NCBI RefSeq assembly: GCF_014203015.1
Contig: NZ_JACHIB010000011.1
Span: 1 to 64,000, forward strand
Origin: Castellaniella defragrans
Lineage (GTDB): Bacteria > Pseudomonadota > Gammaproteobacteria > Burkholderiales > Burkholderiaceae_B
Reading direction: 5' to 3'
DNA length: 64,000 nt
Program-made: the position numbers and the translations under genes
Notes under the pieces: generated by a model
Told to the model about the DNA's origin: nothing
Databases searched by the model: none
The model's input: only the letters and a program-made list of their open reading frames with translations
In this document: in pieces, positions 16,178 through 25,213 of the stretch
Layout of the letters: every line of letters begins with the position of its first letter
How positions within the stretch are numbered: position 1 is the first letter of the stretch

Positions 16178-18522
16178 CAGGATCGGGCTCCTGCGGCATC
16201 GGTGCCCGACGGGCCCTGGAAGTCGGGGGCGAAGTCGTCCACGGCGATGACGCGGTCGCGCAGCGCGTTGCGCGCGCGGATGCGGTCCAGTTCGGCGTCG
16301 GTGATGCCGCCGGCCGCGTGGATGGCCTCGGCCATGTCGCGCACGTTGGCGCGCGGATCGGCGGCCGGCACGCGGCCGGCCTTCTCGAATTCGCGCATGC
16401 GGGCCTCGATGGCCTGCGTGTCCAGCACGGCGGCGAAGGCGGCTTCGAGGGCGCCGATGGGCTCGTCCGGATTCCGGGGGACGTAGGTGCCCTGCGTCAG
16501 GCGGTCGCGCGCGCCGCCGGGCTGGCTGATCGCGTCGGCCACGGCCATGGCGAGCCGGTCGGACGGCGCGGCGAACGGCCGGCCCCAGGGGAACAGCAGC
16601 GCGCGCAGGGTCCAGGCCAGGGGGCGGTTGGGGAAGTTGGCCAGCACGCCGGCGAAGGCGTCCTGGGCGCGGCAGAACGCGTCCTGGACCGCCCAGTGCG
16701 CCAGCGGCGCGTCGGCGGCCTGGCGGCCTTCGTCCTGGTAGCGCTTGAGCGTGGCCGAGATCAGGTAGAGCTGCGACAGGATGTCGCCCAGGCGGGCGGA
16801 GATCGATTCGCGCCGCTTCAGCGCGCCGCCCAGCGTCAGCATGGAGACGTCGGCCAGGGTGGCGAAGGCCGCCGAGAAGCGCGTGAGCTGCCGGTAGTAG
16901 CGGGCCATTTCCGGGGCGACGGCGGCGTCGGGGCGGGCCAGCAGGGCGTTCGTGAAGCCGTGGCCGACGGCGCGCAGCGCATTGGCCGTGGTGTGGCGCA
17001 CGTGGCCCCAGAAGGCGCGGTCGAAATCCCGCAGCCCCTGTTCGGCGTCGGCGGCCTGGGCCGCGCGCATCTCGTCGAGCACGTGGGGATGGCAGCGGAT
17101 CGCGCCCTGGCCGAAGATGATCAGGCTGCGCGTGAGGATGTTGGCGCCCTCGACGGTGATGCCCACCGGGAGCTGCTGGTAGGCGCGGCCCAGGAAGTTC
17201 TGCGGGCCCAGGCAGATGCCCTTGCCGCCGATGATGTCCATGCCGTCGTTGACCACGATGCGGCCGCGCTCGGTGACGTGGTATTTGACGATGGCCGAGA
17301 CCACGGCGGGCTTTTCGCCCAGGTCCACGGCGCCGGCCGTCATGACGCGGGCCGCGTCCATCAGGTAGGTGTGGCCGCCGATGCGCGCCAGGGCCTCGGC
17401 GATGCCCTCGAACTTGTGGATGCGGGTGCGGAACTGGTCGCGCACCACGGTGTAGGCGCCCACGGCGCGCGCGGTGAGCTTGGCCATGCCGGTGTAGGAC
17501 GAGGGCAGCGAGATCGAGCGCCCCGCCGCCAGGCATTCCATCAGCATGCGCCAGCCCTGGCCGGCCAGGGCCGGCCCGCCGATGATGAAGTCCAGCGGCA
17601 TGAACACGTCCCGTCCGCGCGTGGGGCCGTTCATGAACATGGCGTCCAGCGGGAAGTGGCGGCGGCCGATCTCCACGCCGGGGTGGTCGGACGGCACCAG
17701 CGCGCAGGTGATGCCCAGGTCGGGCGTGTCGCCCAGCAGGCCGTCGGGGTCGTACAGGCGGAAGGCCAGCCCGAGCAGGGTGCAGACGGGGCCCAGGGTG
17801 ATGTAGCGCTTGTCCCAGGTGACGCGCATGCCCAGGACCTCGCGGCCCTGCCATTGGCCGGTGCACACGATGCCGTGGTCGGGGATGGCGGCGGCGTCCG
17901 AGCCGGCCCAGGGGCTGGTCAGGGCGAAGGCGGGGATGTCCTCGCCGCGCGCCAGGCGCGGCAGGTAGTGGTTCTTCTGCGCGTCGGTGCCGTAGTGCAG
18001 CAGCAGTTCGGCCGGCCCCAGGGAATTGGGCACCATGACGGTGACCGACAGCGCGGAGCAGCGCGTGGACAGCTTGGCGACCACGGCGGAGTGCGCCAGC
18101 GCCGAGAAGCCCAGGCCGCCGTATTCCTTCGGGATGATCATGCCGAAGAAGCGGTGGCTCTTGATGTATTCCCAGGCGTCGGCGGGGATGTCCAGGTCCT
18201 GGCGCGTGACGCGCCAGTCGTCCACCATCGCGCAGACGGCCTCGACCTCGTTGTCGAGGAAGGCCTGTTCGTCCTCGGACAGGCGCGGGGCGGGGATGGC
18301 GTGCAGGGCGCGCGCGCTGGGGCGGCCGCGGAAGAGCGCGCCTTCCCACCAGACGGTGCCCGCCTCCAGGGCCTCGCGTTCGGTGTCCGACATGCGCGGC
18401 AGGATGCGGCGGAAGGTGCGGTACAGGGGCCGGCTGAGGTGCTTGATGCGCAGGTCCGGGCTGCTCAGCACGAAGGCGGCGGCACCCAGCAGCAGGACGA
18501 GGAGGATGAGCAGGAAGGTCAT
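16177..18522 (-). CDS. fadE: Acyl-CoA dehydrogenase, FadE type
   Basis: 781 aa, similar to E. coli FadE (814). Starts with a membrane segment (MTFLLILLVLLLGAAAFVL), followed by the acyl-CoA dehydrogenase core: IPKEYGGLGFSALAHS, LTSPWAGSDAA and GITVEGANILTRSL. The long C-terminal part, from about residue 480, is typical of the FadE/DUF1974 group. Catalyses the first FAD-dependent step of beta-oxidation at the inner membrane. The start at 18522 overlaps the regulator stop by 4 bp (ATGA), which excludes the much longer upstream reading. Confidence 0.92.
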   Translation of the reverse strand: MTFLLILLVLLLGAAAFVLSSPDLRIKHLSRPLYRTFRRILPRMSDTEREALEAGTVWWEGALFRGRPSARALHAIPAPRLSEDEQAFLDNEVEAVCAMVDDWRVTRQDLDIPADAWEYIKSHRFFGMIIPKEYGGLGFSALAHSAVVAKLSTRCSALSVTVMVPNSLGPAELLLHYGTDAQKNHYLPRLARGEDIPAFALTSPWAGSDAAAIPDHGIVCTGQWQGREVLGMRVTWDKRYITLGPVCTLLGLAFRLYDPDGLLGDTPDLGITCALVPSDHPGVEIGRRHFPLDAMFMNGPTRGRDVFMPLDFIIGGPALAGQGWRMLMECLAAGRSISLPSSYTGMAKLTARAVGAYTVVRDQFRTRIHKFEGIAEALARIGGHTYLMDAARVMTAGAVDLGEKPAVVSAIVKYHVTERGRIVVNDGMDIIGGKGICLGPQNFLGRAYQQLPVGITVEGANILTRSLIIFGQGAIRCHPHVLDEMRAAQAADAEQGLRDFDRAFWGHVRHTTANALRAVGHGFTNALLARPDAAVAPEMARYYRQLTRFSAAFATLADVSMLTLGGALKRRESISARLGDILSQLYLISATLKRYQDEGRQAADAPLAHWAVQDAFCRAQDAFAGVLANFPNRPLAWTLRALLFPWGRPFAAPSDRLAMAVADAISQPGGARDRLTQGTYVPRNPDEPIGALEAAFAAVLDTQAIEARMREFEKAGRVPAADPRANVRDMAEAIHAAGGITDAELDRIRARNALRDRVIAVDDFAPDFQGPSGTDAAGARS

Positions 18523-19199
18523 GCGGGGACTCCCGGTAGCGGCGCGCCGGTCGGCAGCGGGGCGCGCAGGCCGCCCAGCAGGAAGGCCATCAGGCGCCCG
18601 AGCAGCGCCTGGGCGTCGATGTTGCCGGTGTCGCCGGGCAGGTTCATGGCCCGGCTGGAGCTTTCGGCGCCCATGATGGCATAGGCCGTGGCGCCCAGCA
18701 TGAAGTGGAAGCGCCAGACGATCTCGGTTTCCGGCACGCCGGGCAGCGAGGCCAGCAGGGCGCGGGTGAAACGGTGCGCGACCGCCGAGCGTTCGGCGGC
18801 GAACAGCGCGCTGATGGCGCCGTTGGGATCGGACATGGTGCTGGACTGCAGCGGCATGAAGGCGCGCCGCTCGGCGCCGGCGCTGCAGGCATGGCGCACC
18901 AGGGGGCCGAAGTAGGCCTCGACGATGGCCGACGGCTTGAGCGGCTGGCCGCCGGCCTTGGCTTCGAGGTCGTCCAGGATGCGCAGGCGTTCGTCGTTCA
19001 GCGCGTCCAGGCGGCGCTGGAACACGGCCTCGACCAGTGCGTCCTTGGAGCCGAAGTGGTAGTTCACGGCGGACAGGTTCACCCCCGCCGCCTGCGTGAT
19101 CTGACGCATGGACGTGTTGTCGTGCCCGTGCTCGGCGAACAGCCGTTCGGCGGCGTCGAGGATGGCATCGCGGGTGAGGGTGGAGCGGGAGGTGGCCAT
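18519..19199 (-). CDS. TetR-family regulator, PsrA-like
   Basis: 226 aa. N-terminal TetR helix-turn-helix (ILDAAERLFAEHGHDNTSMRQITQAAG then VNYHFGSKDALVEAVF) and a C-terminal ligand domain containing IVWRFHFMLGATAYAIMG. Both stretches resemble Pseudomonas PsrA, a repressor of fatty-acid oxidation released by long-chain acyl compounds. First gene of an overlapping operon with fadE, fadI and fadJ. A perfect CAAACGTTTG palindrome lies 10 bp upstream of its start, matching the half-sites known for PsrA, so autorepression is likely. Confidence 0.85.
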   Translation of the reverse strand: MATSRSTLTRDAILDAAERLFAEHGHDNTSMRQITQAAGVNLSAVNYHFGSKDALVEAVFQRRLDALNDERLRILDDLEAKAGGQPLKPSAIVEAYFGPLVRHACSAGAERRAFMPLQSSTMSDPNGAISALFAAERSAVAHRFTRALLASLPGVPETEIVWRFHFMLGATAYAIMGAESSSRAMNLPGDTGNIDAQALLGRLMAFLLGGLRAPLPTGAPLPGVPA

Positions 19200-19208
19200 G
19201 GATTAATT

Positions 19209-19218
19209 CAAACGTTTG
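19209..19218. promoter_or_regulatory. Predicted operator of the PsrA-like regulator
   Basis: Perfect 10-bp palindrome CAAACGTTTG, placed where the transcription start would fall downstream of the minus-strand -10 element at 19226-19231. Pseudomonas PsrA sites have GAAAC/CAAAC half-sites opposite GTTTC/GTTTG with a short spacer; here the half-sites abut. Inference from sequence only. Confidence 0.6.
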
Positions 19219-19225
19219 TTTTAAA

Positions 19226-19231
19226 ACTATA
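19226..19231 (-). promoter_or_regulatory. Predicted -10 element for the regulator-fadEIJ operon
   Basis: TATAGT on the minus strand, 5 of 6 to consensus, in a locally AT-rich stretch. No convincing -35 hexamer lies 17 bp upstream (TACCCA is the best), so the call is moderate. The palindrome 7 bp downstream would overlap RNA polymerase binding. Confidence 0.45.
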
Positions 19232-19307
19232 CACAAGCTGCCTGATTTGGGTATCCGTGTTACCCCTTAGGGCCCTGGGAGAGCAGCCGTGCGCCGGTGA
19301 TTGTTTC

Positions 19308-19336
19308 TTGGGGAAATGCCGCGTCCAGGATACACT
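19308..19336 (+). promoter_or_regulatory. Predicted promoter for the LapD-like gene
   Basis: TTGGGG (19308-19313), 17-bp spacer, TACACT (19331-19336). Both hexamers are partial matches. The start codon of the downstream gene lies 50 bp after the -10, allowing a short leader. Confidence 0.4.
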
Positions 19337-19386
19337 TTCAGGGATTCGTTCCATACGGTTAGTTTCCCTGGTCTAGAAGGTACGCG

Positions 19387-21285
19387 ATGGCTTCCGTGCG
19401 ACAGCTGCTGGTGATTTCATCCCTGGTCATCGCCTGTATCCTTGTAGGCATGCTGGCGATGGGCACCAGCCTGATGGAGCGCCGGCTCGACGCCCAGCTG
19501 CAGACCGACAGCGAAAACGCCGCCGCCACGCTGGCCCTGCTGGTCGCCGCCCAGCCCGACGAGGCCGCGCGCCGGCGGGTGCTGGATGCGGCCTTCCAGC
19601 AGGGGCGCTACGCCGACCTGGCGCTCGCGCCGGACGATCCGGCGGCCGCCGGCTTCCAGTCGCGCCGCCCGGGCCGGTCCGCGGGAGACGCGCCGGGCTG
19701 GTTCGCCGCCCTGGCCGACATCCAGCCCCACCAGGCTTCCCGCCAGGTCGCCGGCGTCGGCACGCTGCGGCTGACCCTGGATGCGGGGCCCGCGCGCGAT
19801 GCGCTCTGGACGCACGTGCAGCAATGGACCTGGCTGGCCCTGGGGCTGGCGGCCTTCTGGGCCCTGTTCGTGGTTGCGCTGGTGGCGCGGGTGCGGCGCG
19901 AGCTGGCCACCGCCGCGGTGGCCGACGCGCCCGAGATCAAGATCAAGCGCACCGAGCCGGTCGAGGACGCCGAGCTCATGGACGACGTCCGCGAACGCAT
20001 CGCGCCCACGATGGACGAACAGATGGCGCGCATCGAGCGGCTGGAAATCGAGCTCAACCGCGACCCGGTGACCGGTCTGGCCAACCGCAGCTATTTCCTC
20101 AACGAACTCAAGCGCATGCTGCGCGACGACTCGCGCCAGGGCGCGGTCAGCGGCTACGTGCTGCTGGTGCGCAGCCGCGACATGGCGCGCCTGCAGAACC
20201 AGACCGAACGCCAGGAGCTGGACGACTGGCTGCGGCTGCTGGGGCGGCGCGTCATCGAGCTGCTGAACGAAACCCCGCAGGTGCGTGCCCTGCCCGCCCG
20301 GCTGACCGGCAGCGATTTCGTGGTGCTGTTCCCCGTGGGCGGCGGCCCCGAGGTCATGCGTCCGGTGCAGAGGCTGCGCGAGCTGCTCGAGACGCTGCGG
20401 GTCAAGCTCGACAGCCACAACCTGTCGCGCTGGGCCTATGCCCTGACGGACTACACCATGCAGTGCACCACCAAGGAAATCCTGACGCGCCTGGACCAGG
20501 CCCTGATGTGCGCCGAGAGCGCCGGCCACGAGGAAATCGAATTCCTGTCCTACGCCGACCACGAGGACGGCGAGCTGCTCATGGGCGAGGCGTCCTGGCG
20601 CACCCTGATCACCCAGGCGCTGGATCACGACCGCCTGTCGCTGGACGTGCGCCGCGTCCAGTACGAGGGCGACGACATCCCCGAGCGCCACGAGGCCGCG
20701 CTGACCCTGCGCGAGGACGACCCGGACCAGCCGCTCATGTCCGGCTTCCTCTTCATGCCGGCCGCCGCGCGCCTGGGCCTGTCCCCGGCCTGCGACATGC
20801 GCGCGCTGTGCCTGGCGCTGAACTGGCTGGGCGAGCACGACGGCGTCCTGGTCATCCGCATGTCGATCGCCACCGTCCTGGACGCCCAGTACCTGGAGGA
20901 AATCCGCCAGATCTGCAGCAACGCCGATGCCGCCCTGCTGCAGCGCCTGGCGGTGGAACTGGACGCCTACGGCCTGAGCCGCCACCTCGAGGCCTTCCGG
21001 GCCTTCGCGCGGGGCGTCATCCAGGCCGGCATGCACGTCGGGCTGCGCGGCCTGGACCAGCAGCCCGACGCCCTGCGCCAGATCCACGAAGTCGATTTCA
21101 CCTACGTGAAGCTGGGCGGCAACTTCGTGCGCGAACTGCTGGCCAGCCCGGGCGGCGTGCAGATGATGGTGGCCGTCACCGAAACCGCCATCGGCATGGG
21201 CATGCGCGTCTATGTGGACGACGCGGACGACCCGGGCACCCGCCGCATGGTGATCGAATACGGCGCGCTGCCGCGCGTCGCATGA
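19387..21285 (+). CDS. LapD-like membrane receptor with degenerate GGDEF and EAL domains
   Basis: 632 aa. TM1 at about 7-27, a periplasmic domain (about 28-145) resembling the LapD_MoxY_N type (ERRLDAQLQTDSENAAATLALL), TM2 at about 147-168, a linker helix, then a GGDEF-like domain (about 225-390) and an EAL-like domain (about 400-632). The GGDEF motif is replaced by TGSDF near residue 305. In the EAL part ExLxR is disrupted (EAALTLR), the DDFG motif is absent, and the final catalytic Glu region reads VYVDDADDP. It is therefore probably a c-di-GMP sensor, not an enzyme. No LapG-type protease is visible nearby. Not co-directional with the fad operon; it precedes the spc promoter. Confidence 0.85.
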   Translation: MASVRQLLVISSLVIACILVGMLAMGTSLMERRLDAQLQTDSENAAATLALLVAAQPDEAARRRVLDAAFQQGRYADLALAPDDPAAAGFQSRRPGRSAGDAPGWFAALADIQPHQASRQVAGVGTLRLTLDAGPARDALWTHVQQWTWLALGLAAFWALFVVALVARVRRELATAAVADAPEIKIKRTEPVEDAELMDDVRERIAPTMDEQMARIERLEIELNRDPVTGLANRSYFLNELKRMLRDDSRQGAVSGYVLLVRSRDMARLQNQTERQELDDWLRLLGRRVIELLNETPQVRALPARLTGSDFVVLFPVGGGPEVMRPVQRLRELLETLRVKLDSHNLSRWAYALTDYTMQCTTKEILTRLDQALMCAESAGHEEIEFLSYADHEDGELLMGEASWRTLITQALDHDRLSLDVRRVQYEGDDIPERHEAALTLREDDPDQPLMSGFLFMPAAARLGLSPACDMRALCLALNWLGEHDGVLVIRMSIATVLDAQYLEEIRQICSNADAALLQRLAVELDAYGLSRHLEAFRAFARGVIQAGMHVGLRGLDQQPDALRQIHEVDFTYVKLGGNFVRELLASPGGVQMMVAVTETAIGMGMRVYVDDADDPGTRRMVIEYGALPRVA

Positions 21286-21325
21286 CTGCCCGGCCCGGGC
21301 GGTACCGGTTTTTTGCAGACCATGC

Positions 21326-21354
21326 TTGCCAAGTCCGCATCGGCATCCTATAAT
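21326..21354 (+). promoter_or_regulatory. Strong sigma-70 promoter of the spc operon
   Basis: -35 TTGCCA (21326-21331), exact 17-bp spacer, -10 TATAAT (21349-21354). This is the best promoter match in the window. It implies a leader of about 210 nt before rplN containing a 6-bp hairpin, CCGGGG (21525-21530) with CCCCGG (21537-21542), close to the rplN start. Confidence 0.85.
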
Positions 21355-21573
21355 GGCCGTCTTGCCCTATAGGGTGTGGTTTGCCATGAGTCCGTCTGGA
21401 TCCGTGGGCCGCGCACAGGGCAGTGGAAGTTCTCGAATTTCAACCCAGGGTGTGCTTGGCCGATCCGATTGGCAACCCAAGCGGCTGCCAAGTATGCCTG
21501 ACGGGACCAAAACTGACTGCGTGGCCGGGGATCATGCCCCGGGCTTCGTTGTTAAGTTGGAACAGGAAAAATC

Positions 21574-21942
21574 ATGATCCAAATGCAGACCACGCTGGAC
21601 GTGGCCGACAACACGGGTGCGCGTTCTGTGATGTGCATCAAGGTGCTGGGCGGCTCCAAGCGCCGTTATGCCGCCATTGGCGACGTCATCAAGGTGTCCG
21701 TCAAGGAAGCGGCCCCTCGCGGACGCGTCAAAAAGGGCGAAATCTACAACGCCGTGGTGGTGCGTACCGCCAAGGGCGTCCGCCGCAAGGACGGCTCGCT
21801 GATCCGCTTCGGCGGCAATGCGGCCGTGTTGCTCAACGCCAAGCTCGAGCCCATCGGCACGCGCATCTTCGGACCGGTCACGCGCGAACTGCGCACCGAG
21901 AAGTTCATGAAGATCGTGTCCCTGGCGCCCGAAGTGCTGTAA
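21574..21942 (+). CDS. rplN: 50S ribosomal protein L14
   Basis: 122 aa. Seen: [20 protein letters not shown], the signature [20 protein letters not shown] and the C-terminal [11 protein letters not shown]14 forms intersubunit bridges and binds the RsfS silencing factor. First gene of the spc operon here, about 220 bp downstream of a near-consensus promoter; GGAA lies just before the ATG. Confidence 0.98.
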   Translation: MIQMQTTLDVADNTGARSVMCIKVLGGSKRRYAAIGDVIKVSVKEAAPRGRVKKGEIYNAVVVRTAKGVRRKDGSLIRFGGNAAVLLNAKLEPIGTRIFGPVTRELRTEKFMKIVSLAPEVL

Positions 21943-21952
21943 GGAGCCGATC

Positions 21953-22273
21953 ATGCAAAACATCCGCAAAGGCGACGAAGTCATCGTGCTGTCCGGCCGC
22001 GACCGCAGCCGCCGCGGCACCGTGCTGGCCCGCGTCGGCGCCGACCACGTGCTGGTCGAAGGCATCAACGTCGTGAAGAAGCACGCCAAGGGCAATCCCA
22101 TGGCGGGCACGCCCGGCGGCATCGTCGACAAGACCCTGCCCATCCACATCTCGAACGTAGCGCTCTACAACCCCGAAACCGGCAAGGGCGACCGCGTCGG
22201 CGTCAAGGTCGTGGACGGCGCCAAGGTTCGCATTTTCCGCTCCAACGGCGCCGTCGTTGGCGCGAAGGCATAA
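21953..22273 (+). CDS. rplX: 50S ribosomal protein L24
   Basis: 106 aa. KOW domain at the N-terminus ([19 protein letters not shown]), followed by [12 protein letters not shown] and [16 protein letters not shown]24 is an assembly initiator binding the 5' end of 23S rRNA. AAGGAG precedes the start, 10 bp after rplN. Confidence 0.97.
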   Translation: MQNIRKGDEVIVLSGRDRSRRGTVLARVGADHVLVEGINVVKKHAKGNPMAGTPGGIVDKTLPIHISNVALYNPETGKGDRVGVKVVDGAKVRIFRSNGAVVGAKA

Positions 22274-22287
22274 GGGGCGCGCACAAA

Positions 22288-22827
22288 ATGGCTCGTTTAC
22301 AAGATTTCTACCGCTCCAAGGTCGCTGCCGACCTGCAGGCGAAATTCGGCTACCAGTCGGTGATGCAGGTTCCCCGCATCACCAAGATCACCCTGAACAT
22401 GGGTGTGTCCGAAGCCGTCGCCGACAAGAAGGTCATCGAGAACGCCGTCGGCGACATGACCAAGATCGCCGGCCAGAAGCCCGTGATCACCAAGACCCGC
22501 AAGGCCATCGCCGGCTTCAAGATCCGCGAGGACTACCCGATCGGCTGCATGGTCACCCTGCGCGGCCAGCGCATGTACGAATTCCTGGATCGCCTGATCT
22601 CGGTCGCCCTGCCCCGCGTGCGCGACTTCCGCGGCGTATCGGGCCGGGCCTTCGACGGCCGCGGCAACTACAACATCGGTGTGAAAGAACAGATCATCTT
22701 CCCGGAAATCGAATACGACAAGATCGATGCCGTGCGCGGGATGAACATCAGCATCACCACCACCGCAAAGACCGACGAGGAAGCCAAGGCGCTGCTGAGC
22801 GCATTCAGCTTCCCCTTCCGCAACTAA
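22288..22827 (+). CDS. rplE: 50S ribosomal protein L5
   Basis: 179 aa. Seen: [10 protein letters not shown]-type segment ([16 protein letters not shown]), [13 protein letters not shown] and [18 protein letters not shown]5 carries 5S rRNA into the central protuberance. In E. coli, S8 represses spc translation in the rplX-rplE region; the spacer here is only 14 bp. Confidence 0.98.
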   Translation: MARLQDFYRSKVAADLQAKFGYQSVMQVPRITKITLNMGVSEAVADKKVIENAVGDMTKIAGQKPVITKTRKAIAGFKIREDYPIGCMVTLRGQRMYEFLDRLISVALPRVRDFRGVSGRAFDGRGNYNIGVKEQIIFPEIEYDKIDAVRGMNISITTTAKTDEEAKALLSAFSFPFRN

Positions 22828-22836
22828 GGGGCTGAC

Positions 22837-23142
22837 GTGGCAAAACTTTCCCTCATCAATCGCGACATCAAGCGCGCCAAGCTGGCCGAGAAGTTCGCCG
22901 CCAGGCGCGCCGCGCTGAAGGCGATCATCGCCGACCAGTCCAAGACCGACGAAGAACGCTATCAGGCTCGCCTGGCGCTGCAACAGCTGCCGCGCAATGC
23001 CAACCCCACCCGCCAGCGCAACCGCTGCGTGGTGACGGGCCGCCCCCGCGGCGTGTTCAGCAAGTTCGGGCTGACGCGCCACAAACTGCGTGAAATGGCC
23101 ATGCGCGGCGAAGTGCCCGGCATGACCAAGGCCAGCTGGTAG
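22837..23142 (+). CDS. rpsN: 30S ribosomal protein S14
   Basis: 101 aa with a GTG start (AAGGGG 6-12 nt upstream). Long, zinc-free form: the paired CxxC ligands of the short form are absent and only [15 protein letters not shown] remains. Located in the 30S head. Standard spc position between rplE and rpsH. Confidence 0.97.
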   Translation: MAKLSLINRDIKRAKLAEKFAARRAALKAIIADQSKTDEERYQARLALQQLPRNANPTRQRNRCVVTGRPRGVFSKFGLTRHKLREMAMRGEVPGMTKASW

Positions 23143-23153
23143 GAGAATCACAC

Positions 23154-23549
23154 ATGAGCATGAGCGATCCCATCGCCGATATGCTGACCCGCGTGCGCAA
23201 CGCGCAGATGGTCAACAAGACGTCGGTTTCCATGCCCTCCTCCAAGCTGAAGGCGGCCATTGCCGCCGTGCTGAAGGACGAAGGCTACATCGAGGATTTC
23301 CGCATCGGCGGCGAACAGGCCAAGCCGGAGCTGGAAATCACCCTGAAATACTATGCCGGCCGTCCGGTGATCGAGCGCATCGACCGCGTCTCGCGTCCCG
23401 GCCTGCGCATCTACAAGAGCAGCACCGCCATTCCCCAGGTCATGAACGGCCTGGGCGTGGCGATCGTCTCGACCCCCCGTGGCGTCATGACGGACCGCAA
23501 GGCCCGCGCCAACGGCGTCGGCGGCGAAGTGCTCTGCTACGTGGCATAA
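23154..23549 (+). CDS. rpsH: 30S ribosomal protein S8
   Basis: 131 aa. Seen: [28 protein letters not shown] and the C-terminal [23 protein letters not shown]8 binds the central 16S domain and acts as spc operon repressor in E. coli. AGGAGA precedes the ATG. Confidence 0.98.
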   Translation: MSMSDPIADMLTRVRNAQMVNKTSVSMPSSKLKAAIAAVLKDEGYIEDFRIGGEQAKPELEITLKYYAGRPVIERIDRVSRPGLRIYKSSTAIPQVMNGLGVAIVSTPRGVMTDRKARANGVGGEVLCYVA

Positions 23550-23562
23550 GGAGATTCCAACC

Positions 23563-24096
23563 ATGTCACGCATCGCCAAATACCCCGTCGCGCTGCCGAA
23601 AGGCGTCGAAGCCACCATCAGCGCCGGGCAGATCGTCGTCAAGGGCCCGCTGGGCACCCTGACCCAGTCCCTGGACGGCAACGTCCGGGTTTCCCAGGAA
23701 GACGGCCAGCTCACCTTCGCCGTCGCCAACGACTCCCGCCAGGCCAACGCCATGTCGGGTACCGTGCGCGCGCTGGTGAGCAACATGGTCACGGGCGTCA
23801 GCACCGGCTTTGAACGCCGCCTGACCCTGGTCGGCGTGGGCTTCCGCGCTCAGGTCCAGGGCAACGCCCTGAAGCTGCAGCTGGGCTTCTCGCACGACAT
23901 CCTGCACGACATCCCCGACGGGATCAAGATCGAGTGCCCCACCCAGACCGAAATCGTGGTCAAGGGCGCCGACAAGCAGGTCGTCGGCCAGGTCGCCGCT
24001 GAAATCCGCGCCTACCGCGAACCCGAGCCCTACAAGGGCAAGGGCGTGCGCTATGCGGACGAACGCGTGATCCTGAAAGAAACCAAGAAGAAGTAA
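23563..24096 (+). CDS. rplF: 50S ribosomal protein L6
   Basis: 177 aa, two L6 domains. Seen: [27 protein letters not shown] and the signature [14 protein letters not shown] near the C-terminus. Binds the sarcin-ricin region next to the GTPase centre. AGGAG precedes the start. Confidence 0.98.
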   Translation: MSRIAKYPVALPKGVEATISAGQIVVKGPLGTLTQSLDGNVRVSQEDGQLTFAVANDSRQANAMSGTVRALVSNMVTGVSTGFERRLTLVGVGFRAQVQGNALKLQLGFSHDILHDIPDGIKIECPTQTEIVVKGADKQVVGQVAAEIRAYREPEPYKGKGVRYADERVILKETKKK

Positions 24097-24117
24097 GCAC
24101 GCAGGCAAGGACGAATC

Positions 24118-24483
24118 ATGGACAAGAAAACTTCCCGTTTGCGTCGTGCCGCGGCCACCCGCCGCAAGATTCACGAGCTGCGCGTGCATCGCCTGGCGGT
24201 GCATCGCACGAATCTGCACATCTACGCCAACATCATTTCGCCGGAAGGCGACCGCGTGCTCGTCAGCGCCTCGACGCTCGAGCCCGAAGTCCGCAAGGAA
24301 CTCGCCAGCCAGAAGGCCAACGGGGGCAACGCCGCCGCCGCCAGCCTGGTCGGCAAGCGCGTGGCCGAGAAGGCCAAGGCTGCCGGCATCGAACTCGTCG
24401 CCTTCGACCGTTCGGGCTTCCGTTACCATGGCCGCGTCAAGGCGCTGGCCGAAGCCGCGCGTGAAGCCGGCTTGAAGTTCTAA
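24118..24483 (+). CDS. rplR: 50S ribosomal protein L18
   Basis: 121 aa. Seen: the basic N-terminus [37 protein letters not shown] and the C-terminal [20 protein letters not shown]. Binds 5S rRNA together with L5 and L25. Confidence 0.97.
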   Translation: MDKKTSRLRRAAATRRKIHELRVHRLAVHRTNLHIYANIISPEGDRVLVSASTLEPEVRKELASQKANGGNAAAASLVGKRVAEKAKAAGIELVAFDRSGFRYHGRVKALAEAAREAGLKF

Positions 24484-24492
24484 GGGAATCAC

Positions 24493-25014
24493 ATGGCTAA
24501 AGCACAAGGCAAGCACGCCCCGGAGCAGGAACGCGACGATGGCATGCGTGAAAAGATGATCGCGGTCAACCGCGTCAGCAAGGTCGTCAAGGGCGGCCGC
24601 ACCATGAGCTTCGCCGCGCTGACCGTGGTCGGCGACGGCGACGGCCGCATCGGCATGGGCAAGGGCAAGGCCCGCGAAGTGCCGGTCGCCGTCCAGAAAG
24701 CCATGGAACAGGCCCGCCGCGGCCTGCTCAAGGTGGCCCTGAAGAACGGCACGCTGCACCACACCGTGGTCGGCAAGCACGGCGCCTCGACGGTGCTGAT
24801 CTCGCCCGCCGCGGAAGGGACCGGCGTGATCGCCGGCGGCCCGATGCGCGCGATCTTTGAAGTCATGGGCGTGCGCAACGTCGTGGCCAAGAGCCTCGGT
24901 TCGAGCAACCCGTACAACATGGTCCGTGCGACCCTCAACGGCCTGCGCGCCTGCTCCACGCCCGCGGAAGTCGCGGCCAAGCGCGGCAAGACCGTCGAAG
25001 AGATCCTGGGATAA
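24493..25014 (+). CDS. rpsE: 30S ribosomal protein S5
   Basis: 173 aa. N-terminal dsRNA-binding fold with [19 protein letters not shown] and the C-terminal ribosomal fold with [19 protein letters not shown]5 shapes the mRNA entry and decoding fidelity site. Three bases separate it from rpmD. Confidence 0.98.
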   Translation: MAKAQGKHAPEQERDDGMREKMIAVNRVSKVVKGGRTMSFAALTVVGDGDGRIGMGKGKAREVPVAVQKAMEQARRGLLKVALKNGTLHHTVVGKHGASTVLISPAAEGTGVIAGGPMRAIFEVMGVRNVVAKSLGSSNPYNMVRATLNGLRACSTPAEVAAKRGKTVEEILG

Positions 25015-25017
25015 GAC

Positions 25018-25203
25018 ATGGCACAGAAGCAAATCAAAGTCACGCTCGTGCGCTCCGTCATCGGCACGCACAAGTCCCACCGCGCCACCGTGCGCGGCCT
25101 GGGCCTGGGCAAGGTGAACAGCAGCCGCGTCCTGGTCGATACGCCCGAGGTCCGTGGGATGATCCGCAAGGTGGATTATCTGGTCACCGTCTCGGAAGCC
25201 TAA
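25018..25203 (+). CDS. rpmD: 50S ribosomal protein L30
   Basis: 61 aa. Seen: [20 protein letters not shown] and [20 protein letters not shown]. Small large-subunit protein of the usual length, tightly packed between rpsE and rplO. Confidence 0.96.
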   Translation: MAQKQIKVTLVRSVIGTHKSHRATVRGLGLGKVNSSRVLVDTPEVRGMIRKVDYLVTVSEA

Positions 25204-25213
25204 AGGAATTCAG

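Noticed and set aside
5701-21573. The block between rpsQ and rplN as a recent mobile element
   Set aside because: No integrase, transposase, tRNA, terminal repeats or composition change; codon use equals that of the flanks.
21326-21577. 83-codon ORF across the rplN leader, considered as a leader peptide
   Set aside because: It begins inside the promoter, has no ribosome binding site and no regulatory codon run.
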